Source: SZUA-309 sp965233675
GTDB lineage: Bacteria; Pseudomonadota; Gammaproteobacteria; Pseudomonadales; Azotimanducaceae
DNA length: 64,000 nt
Assembly (NCBI GenBank): GCA_965233675.1
Contig: OZ247498.1
Location: 1,984,001 to 2,048,000 of the forward strand
Reading direction: 5' to 3'
Part shown: in pieces, positions 59,096-64,000 of the stretch
How positions within the stretch are numbered: the first letter of the stretch is position 1
How the letters are laid out: every line of letters starts with the position of its first letter
Made by a program: the position numbers and the translations under genes
Notes under the pieces: model-generated
The model's database searches: none
Told to the model about the DNA's origin: nothing
The model's input: only the letters and a program-made list of their open reading frames with translations

Positions 59096-59134
59096 GAGGT
59101 CATCCCGCCCCCGATGCACCGCCGGGATGACCTC
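59096..59134. terminator. Hairpin after the sulfatase gene
   Basis: GAGGTCATCCCG at 59096 and CGGGATGACCTC at 59123 form a perfect 12-bp stem with a 15-base loop, 20 bases after the sulfatase stop. There is no U tract, so it may stabilise the mRNA end or be a dispersed palindrome rather than an intrinsic terminator. Confidence 0.55.
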
Positions 59135-59269
59135 GATCCTCAGTCCCGCCGACTGATGAAACGGTGCCAGGTACTGGCGAGAACAGAATGAATGCGAATC
59201 ACTCGAAATCTCCGACCGGATCTCGCATTATCAGGCGCTGTAACACATACGGTTGAGGGGAGACAAGCT

Positions 59270-60901
59270 GTGTACGACATCATCATTCGCAATGGGTCTA
59301 TTGTTGATGGTACGGGAGCCGAGCCGGTAAAAGGCGATCTGGCCATCAAAGACGGCGTCATTGCCGCGCTGGGAGAAGTCGCCGGCGAAGCCAGAGAGGT
59401 CATCGATGCCACCGGCATGATCGTCTCCCCGGGATTTGTTGATATCCACACCCATCTGGACGCTCAGATCGGTTGGGATCCGGACATGACACCCGTTTCC
59501 TGGCACGGCGTCACCACCGCTCTCATCGGCAACTGCGGCGTAACCTTTGCGCCCTGCAAACCCGACGACCGGGAGTTCCTCGCATCCATCATGGAAACCG
59601 TGGAAGACATTCCCCGTGAGGCCATCATGACCGGTCTGCCCTGGGACTGGGAAGACTACGGTGGCTACCTGGATTCCATCTCCAGCAAACAGACAGCGAT
59701 CAACATCGCGGGCCTGGTCGGACACAGCGCCGTTCGCTACTACGTCATGGGAGAACGGTCGTTCGAAGAACAGGCGACCGAGGAAGAAAAGCAGCAGATG
59801 GCGGATATCGTGGCGCGCTCCCTGGAGCACGGCGCTTTCGGTTTCTCCACCAACCGGTTCGAACCGCACAAGGCCCCGGACGGAAGATCGATTCCCGGCA
59901 CCTTCGCCGAACCCCGGGAACTGGCCGTGATATCCAGGGCGGTGGCGGCACGCAACGGCCTGATGCAGGCAGTGGGCGCAACGGCCGATGTGATGGAGTC
60001 CATCGCAGACGAAGGCAGCCGCCTGCTGTTCAGCTTCGGCACGGATCCTGATCCGGGCGCCGGCACCAGGCGGGCTCAGTGGCTGGAAGAATTCGCCAAC
60101 GGCCGGGACATCACAGCCATTACTCATGTTCGGAGTTCCGGCTTACTGTTCGGACTCCAGTCCCAGTTGCCCGTGCGCGCCCCCACCTGGAAAGAATTGA
60201 GTGCAGCGGACTTCGAAGGGCGACTCGCCCTCATCAACGATGCGGCGTTCTGCGCCAGGCTGGTTGAGGAAGCACAAGGCTCTCAAGCCGATGCGATCAC
60301 CGGCGATCTCTACTACCTCGGCGGCGGCGACGTGCCGAATTACACCGAGCAGCAGAGCCTGCAAGACATGGCGGAAGCTGCCGGCGAGCACTGGGCGGAG
60401 ACGATTCTCCGCCTGTCCCGTGAAACCAATGGCAAAGCGCTGTTCAACTGGCACATGTTCCAGAAGAGCATGACCGAGCTGAAGGATCTGCTGACCAAGT
60501 CCAGCCACATCTACCCGAGCCTGGGTGATGCGGGCGCGCATGTTTCTCAGATCATGGATGCGGGCTGGGCAACCTTCATCCTGTCCTACTGGCACAGAGA
60601 AACGGGCACCTTCACCCTGGGCGAAGCCGTTCAGAAATTGAGCGGCGGACCGGCAAAGGTGCTCGGGCTTACCGATCGTGGCGTCCTCGAAGTCGGCAGG
60701 AAAGCCGACGTCAACGTGTTCGATCTGGATGAAGTGACTGAACTGCAACCCACCCTCGTGCATGATTTTCCGCAAGGTGCACCTCGTTTCATACAGAAAT
60801 CGCGGGGCTTCAAGGCAACCATCGTCAATGGCGAGGTGAGCCTGCGCGATGGCGAACTGACCGGTAACCGGGCCGGCGAAGTACTTCGCCACTCCGCGTG
60901 A
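59270..60901 (+). CDS. N-acyl-D-amino-acid deacylase-like amidohydrolase
   Basis: 543 residues; third paralogue of the proteins at 10067 and 22906. It starts at a GTG (59270) after GAGGGGAG, giving VYDIIIRNGSIVDGTG; the frame extends to 59192 without support. Metal motif SPGFVDIHTHLDAQIGWDP near residue 60, GVTTALIGNCGVTFAPC, GAFGFSTNRFEPH near 190, and SLGDAGAHVSQIMDAGW near 420. It has no catabolic operon context here, only a GST gene 36 bases downstream. Confidence 0.85.
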   Translation: MYDIIIRNGSIVDGTGAEPVKGDLAIKDGVIAALGEVAGEAREVIDATGMIVSPGFVDIHTHLDAQIGWDPDMTPVSWHGVTTALIGNCGVTFAPCKPDDREFLASIMETVEDIPREAIMTGLPWDWEDYGGYLDSISSKQTAINIAGLVGHSAVRYYVMGERSFEEQATEEEKQQMADIVARSLEHGAFGFSTNRFEPHKAPDGRSIPGTFAEPRELAVISRAVAARNGLMQAVGATADVMESIADEGSRLLFSFGTDPDPGAGTRRAQWLEEFANGRDITAITHVRSSGLLFGLQSQLPVRAPTWKELSAADFEGRLALINDAAFCARLVEEAQGSQADAITGDLYYLGGGDVPNYTEQQSLQDMAEAAGEHWAETILRLSRETNGKALFNWHMFQKSMTELKDLLTKSSHIYPSLGDAGAHVSQIMDAGWATFILSYWHRETGTFTLGEAVQKLSGGPAKVLGLTDRGVLEVGRKADVNVFDLDEVTELQPTLVHDFPQGAPRFIQKSRGFKATIVNGEVSLRDGELTGNRAGEVLRHSA

Positions 60902-60937
60902 GATTTCCGAGCCTCTGATTCACAAGTGAGCACATCC

Positions 60938-61576
60938 ATGATCAAGTTATACGGCGCCAATGCCTCTCCGTTCGTGCGTAAGGTGATGGCTGTTCTGGCC
61001 ATCAAACAGTTGCCCTATGAGCACATTCCTTCCATGCCTTTCTCCGGCGACGAGGAGTTGGCCAGAGTCAGCCCGCTCAGCAAAGTACCGGCCCTGATCG
61101 ACGGCGATCTGAACATTGCCGACTCCAAGGTCATCTGCCGCTACCTGGAAAGCGCCTACCCTGAAGTGCCCGTCTACCCTACCGACCTGCAGCAACGCGC
61201 CCGCGCCGACTGGTTTGAAGAGTACGGTGGCACCGTGCTCACAGAAGCGGCCGCCGGCATCTTCTTTCAGCGCTTCATGCGGCCCAATGTGCTCAAACAG
61301 CCCGTGGACGAAGCACTCGTTGACAGGATCATCAACAAATCGCTGCCACCCATGCTGGACTACCTCGAAAGTCAGGTGCCGGCGGAAGGGTTCATCTTCG
61401 GTGATCTCACCGTGGCCGATCTGGCCCTGGCCTCCCCGTTCGTGAATGCCGGTTATGCGCAGTTCAGTATCGACGCGGCAAAGTGGCCAAAGGTTGCCGC
61501 CCTGGCGGAACGGGTCAAAGCACACGGCGCCATGGCCCCGCTGCTGAAAGCCGAAGCCGCCATGTTCGGCGGTTAG
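60938..61576 (+). CDS. Glutathione S-transferase-family protein
   Basis: 212 residues: MIKLYGANASPFVRKVMAVLAIKQLPYEHIPSMPFSGDEELARVSPLSKVPALIDGDLNIADSKVICRYLESAYPEVPVYP is a full thioredoxin-like GST domain with the Ser of SPF as likely catalytic residue and the cis-Pro KVPALI; a helical C-terminal domain includes GDLTVADLALASPFVNAGYA. GTG at 60926 is in frame, but the ATG at 60938 is the better start. Probably co-transcribed with the amidohydrolase upstream. Confidence 0.88.
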   Translation: MIKLYGANASPFVRKVMAVLAIKQLPYEHIPSMPFSGDEELARVSPLSKVPALIDGDLNIADSKVICRYLESAYPEVPVYPTDLQQRARADWFEEYGGTVLTEAAAGIFFQRFMRPNVLKQPVDEALVDRIINKSLPPMLDYLESQVPAEGFIFGDLTVADLALASPFVNAGYAQFSIDAAKWPKVAALAERVKAHGAMAPLLKAEAAMFGG

Positions 61577-61741
61577 CCCTCCTCCCGACGGATGGAAGAG
61601 AGGGCACAGGCGCACGCCGTGCAGATTCTGCACATTTGCCACTCTCCCTTGTAAATCTTACAGACCACAGCGGGATCATCCTGATCCAACCGGCATCAGG
61701 ATGCCGCAACCGGGCACTTCCCCTGCACGATCAGCCCCTTG

Positions 61742-61785
61742 ACCGAGATTGGACCGAGGTTGGACCGAGATTGGAACGATGTTTG
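61742..61785 (+). repeat. 11-base tandem repeat
   Basis: GACCGAGATTG, GACCGAGGTTG, GACCGAGATTG and a fourth decayed copy GAACGATGTTT run head to tail. It lies in the gene-poor gap 61577-61881 before the lipoprotein gene. Confidence 0.75.
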
Positions 61786-61833
61786 CTACGTTGGGTATGG
61801 ATGCCATCAACCGTGTGCCGCACACCGGCACCG

Positions 61834-61869
61834 TCAACCCGTACATCAACCCGTACATCAACCCGTACA
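61834..61869 (+). repeat. 12-base tandem repeat, three perfect copies
   Basis: TCAACCCGTACA is repeated exactly three times, ending 12 bases before the lipoprotein start codon. Because it overlaps the expected leader region, copy number could affect expression. Confidence 0.85.
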
Positions 61870-61881
61870 CATAGGAACGTC

Positions 61882-62100
61882 ATGAACACAGAAAAAACGA
61901 AAACAAGCCCGCTCAACATTCTGAAGGCCCCACTACTGGTGCTGCTGCTTGGTGTGGGTACGGTCTCGCTCACCGGATGTGAGCAGGACGGCCCTCTGGA
62001 GGAAACAGGGGAAAAACTCGACCGGGCGGCCGATGACCTGGGCGACGCCGCTGATGATGCAGCAGATGAGCTGGAGGATGCGGCAGACGAGCTGAACTAG
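61882..62100 (+). CDS. Small lipoprotein with acidic Ala-Asp-rich tail
   Basis: 72 residues. The N-terminus MNTEKTKTSPLNILKAPLLVLLLGVGTVSLTGCEQ is a lipoprotein signal with lipobox LTGC (Cys33), so the mature part is only about 40 residues: EETGEKLDRAADDLGDAADDAADELEDAADELN, a heptad-like acidic helix similar to small entericidin-like or AADE-rich lipoproteins of marine bacteria. The function is unknown. A longer frame to 61483 is not supported because it runs through the GST end and the tandem repeats. Confidence 0.7.
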   Translation: MNTEKTKTSPLNILKAPLLVLLLGVGTVSLTGCEQDGPLEETGEKLDRAADDLGDAADDAADELEDAADELN

Positions 62101-62129
62101 ACTCGAGGCTGGCGCAGCCCGTCCGGCTT

Positions 62130-63713
62130 CTACGCGTCACGTCTCAGGTGATTCGCCCCGCTGTCTGTCACGCAGGCGGCAGCGAGGCGTTCGCCGACAC
62201 CCCGTTCTGCAATGCTGTCCACGAACCAGAACTCCCCCCGGGTACGTTGCGCGTCGATATCGAGCAGCAGGTAGCCATGTTCACGCAGGTTCACATACTG
62301 GATGTGCGGACGGTCGCTCACAACGCTCTGCTCCCGTTGTCGCAACGCCTCGGGTTCGCCTTTGGGTCCGGGTGAGGTCACCGAGGTGGTCACCAGCTCG
62401 ACTGCCAGGGAACCGCGGCCCGTCTTTGAATCGTAGTCGCTGCTCGTGGGTTCCCGGCTGATGTCCATCGCCCAGGCGGTGTGGATATCGCCGGTCAGCA
62501 CCACGACGTTGTCGATCTGCTCCTGCTCCAGCTCCAGCTGATCGAGAATCGCCGCGCGGGAGGCGGGATAGCCATCCCACTGGTCCACATTGAGCAGCAG
62601 ACCGTCGTCGTCGATGAGCTGGCCGAACATCAGCTGCTGCCCGATCAGACGCCAGCTGGTGCCCTTCCTCACCGACGCGCGGAGTTGCTCAGCCAGCCAG
62701 GCCTGTTGATCAACACCGAGGATGGTACGGTCCTCATCCCTGAGTCCCTCCTCGTCGAATCTGTTCTCGAGCTGGCGATCCCGGCCATGCAGTCGGGTAT
62801 CCAGCATGATCAGATCGGCGAGTTGCCCGAAGCGGAAGCTGCGGAAAATGAATGGGCCTGTGGCCGACGGCTGCTCGCGGATCGGCAGCCACTCGTGATA
62901 GGCCTGAATGGCGGCCGCACGGCGACTCGGCCAGTCCCTTTCGTCCAGTTCCGGGTTGTGGTTTTCCGCACCGTCCCGCCAGCTGTTGTTGGCGCTTTCG
63001 TGATCATCCCAGACGCAGATCCATGGATGCAGACGATGGGCTTCCTGCAGGTCCGCATCGGATTTGTACTGGGCGTGGCGGGTTCGGTAGTCGGAAAGAC
63101 TGATGATCTCTCTGGCCGGCAGGTGAGCGCGACCGAGTTCAGCTCCGTTCCCGTATTCCTCCGGCGCGTATTCGTAGATGTAATCGCCCAGATGCAGCAC
63201 CGCATCAAGATCTTCGCGCTTTGCGATACAGGCATAGGCATTGAAGTAGCCGAACGGCAGATTCGAACAGCTCACCACCGCGAACTGCAGGCGTTCCACC
63301 ATCGTCTCGGGCAACGTGCGGGTACGCCCGACCGGGCTGGTCAGCCCTCCAGATTCGAATCGGTAGAAATAGCTCCGCCCGGGGCTCAACCCCAGAGCAT
63401 CCACCTTGACCGTGTAATCCCGGGACGGCAATGCAGAGACGACGCCCTGGTTGACGATCTGCCTGAATTCCGGATCGACGGCGATGGTCCAGCGCACGGG
63501 CACCGGACGCCCATCGGCGCCGCTGACCCGGGTCCACAGGATGACGCGATCGGCCAGCGGGTCGCCGCTTGCCACACCATGGGCAAAGGTCTTCGACCCT
63601 TCCGTTGCGGTGGCCGCACCCGCCACCGTACTCTCCGCGCTGCTGTTGAGTGCGCCAGCAAGCCCGGCCGCGCCGGCGGCTGTGGTTCCCAGCAGGGTTC
63701 GACGAGTGACCAT
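62130..63713 (-). CDS. phoD: Alkaline phosphatase D (PhoD)-family phosphodiesterase
   Basis: 527 residues with a twin-arginine signal (VTRRTLLGTTAAGAAGLAGAL), so it should be exported folded by Tat. The N-terminal PhoD domain (FAHGVASGDPLADRVILWTRVSG, RWTIAVDPEFRQIV) is followed by the metallophosphatase core: LHLGDYIYEYAPEEYG, WDDHESANNSWRDGAENH and VVLTGDIHTAWAMD carry Asp, His and Asn ligands for Fe3+/Ca2+. It releases phosphate from mono- and diesters under phosphate limitation. AGGAAAAGCGG precedes the ATG. It is convergent with the lipoprotein gene and divergent from fghA. Confidence 0.92.
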   Translation of the reverse strand: MVTRRTLLGTTAAGAAGLAGALNSSAESTVAGAATATEGSKTFAHGVASGDPLADRVILWTRVSGADGRPVPVRWTIAVDPEFRQIVNQGVVSALPSRDYTVKVDALGLSPGRSYFYRFESGGLTSPVGRTRTLPETMVERLQFAVVSCSNLPFGYFNAYACIAKREDLDAVLHLGDYIYEYAPEEYGNGAELGRAHLPAREIISLSDYRTRHAQYKSDADLQEAHRLHPWICVWDDHESANNSWRDGAENHNPELDERDWPSRRAAAIQAYHEWLPIREQPSATGPFIFRSFRFGQLADLIMLDTRLHGRDRQLENRFDEEGLRDEDRTILGVDQQAWLAEQLRASVRKGTSWRLIGQQLMFGQLIDDDGLLLNVDQWDGYPASRAAILDQLELEQEQIDNVVVLTGDIHTAWAMDISREPTSSDYDSKTGRGSLAVELVTTSVTSPGPKGEPEALRQREQSVVSDRPHIQYVNLREHGYLLLDIDAQRTRGEFWFVDSIAERGVGERLAAACVTDSGANHLRRDA

Positions 63714-63811
63714 CCGCTTTTCCTGATCGATGAAACGCAGTGGACAAGTTTACAAGGTAAACTTGAACGGTCTATGACCACGGCATGTCTATTCACCGAC
63801 GGAACCAAGCT

Positions 63812-64000
63812 ATGAAACAGATCGCCGAGAACCGTTGCTTCGGCGGTCGCCAGCAACGTTTTCAACACACCTCCGAAGTTCTGGCTTGCGAGATGAACTT
63901 TTCGGTCTTCCTGCCCCCTCAGGCGGAGAACGGAAGAGTGCCCGTTCTGTACTGGCTTTCGGGACTCACCTGCACGGACGAGAACTTCGTCACCAAGGCC
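63812..64000 (+). CDS. fghA: S-formylglutathione hydrolase, N-terminal part
   Basis: Runs off the right edge after 63 codons, starting at the ATG at 63812. MKQIAENRCFGGRQQRFQH, then MNFSVFLPPQAENGRVPVLYWLSGLTCTDENFVTKA, match esterase D / S-formylglutathione hydrolase (the LSGLTCTDENF segment precedes the oxyanion region). It hydrolyses S-formylglutathione to formate and glutathione in formaldehyde detoxification. The catalytic Ser-Asp-His lie beyond the window. Confidence 0.88.
   Translation, partial: MKQIAENRCFGGRQQRFQHTSEVLACEMNFSVFLPPQAENGRVPVLYWLSGLTCTDENFVTKA

Noticed and set aside
61483..61881. Long frame upstream of the lipoprotein
   Set aside because: It overlaps the GST gene and passes through the tandem repeats; the lipoprotein signal starts cleanly at 61882.
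1..64000. CRISPR array or rRNA genes
   Set aside because: No regularly spaced repeats and no rRNA-like stretches were seen.

Overview
The window looks like a chromosomal segment of an aerobic, moderately GC-rich proteobacterium, probably an uncultured gammaproteobacterium. This is inferred from the mix of CYP153 cytochromes, several luciferase-like (LLM) flavin oxidoreductases, a periplasmic sulfatase, PhoD and PPDK; there is no rRNA or other taxonomic marker. No rRNA, intact tRNA or CRISPR array is visible.

Left region (1-37.7 kb): a dense catabolic accessory region for an alicyclic or branched hydrocarbon or carboxylate. Two genes are CYP153-type alkane/cycloalkane hydroxylases (1916-3166, 4017-5315) and a third P450 is nearby. 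The remaining genes supply an aerobic CoA-thioester ring-degradation route: an AliB-like cyclohexanecarboxyl-CoA dehydrogenase (13593-14747), a candidate BadK-type enoyl-CoA hydratase (12779-13558), a BadH-like 2-hydroxycyclohexanecarboxyl-CoA dehydrogenase (5530-6291) and a BadI-like ring-opening 2-ketocyclohexanecarboxyl-CoA hydrolase (14747-15538). Accessory genes are an alpha-methylacyl-CoA racemase, acyl-CoA dehydrogenase pairs, MaoC hydratases, thioesterases, a Baeyer-Villiger monooxygenase, two families of amidohydrolase and several SDRs. The genes form short operons, mostly head to head. Ten intergenic sites of the form GTAA-N7-TA, mostly GTAAGC-N5-TAC, lie in eight promoter gaps of this region, one more beside the monooxygenase and one in a gene-free stretch, which points to a single local regulon. 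A MarR gene lies at its right edge.

Boundary (36.6-38.8 kb): low gene density, with an IS3 transposase remnant, the 3' half of a tRNA-Pro gene (38070-38116) and a second copy of its last 20 bases plus CCA-flank 98 bp downstream. This is the footprint of an integration site, so the left region may be (part of) a genomic island.

Right region (38.8-64 kb): a second small regulon (frameshifted amidohydrolase, 2-oxoglutarate/Fe(II) oxygenase, DUF1254/DUF1214 protein, amidohydrolase C-terminal mini-gene, divergent TetR, MFS transporter) with two 7-7-7 inverted repeats as candidate TetR operators. Then comes an orphan 796-residue fusion protein (45579-47969) with a DUF4062 domain, a STAND/NB-ARC-like NTPase and a C-terminal SAM-dependent methyltransferase. 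It is the best candidate here for an undescribed system, possibly antiphage defence. It is followed by HIT, LLM oxidoreductase, nitroreductase, GST, a VapBC-type toxin-antitoxin pair, a phytanoyl-CoA dioxygenase-like gene, PPDK, DUF1330, sulfatase, another N-acyl-D-amino-acid-deacylase-like amidohydrolase, GST, a small lipoprotein, PhoD and the start of S-formylglutathione hydrolase.

Several genes are damaged: an SDR with an in-frame TGA (28956-29717), an amidohydrolase with a one-base loss in a G run near 38888, and remnants of a CoA-transferase, an adenylate-cyclase-like protein and an IS3 transposase. All functions are assigned from sequence motifs read by eye and from recall of family sequences; no database search was run.
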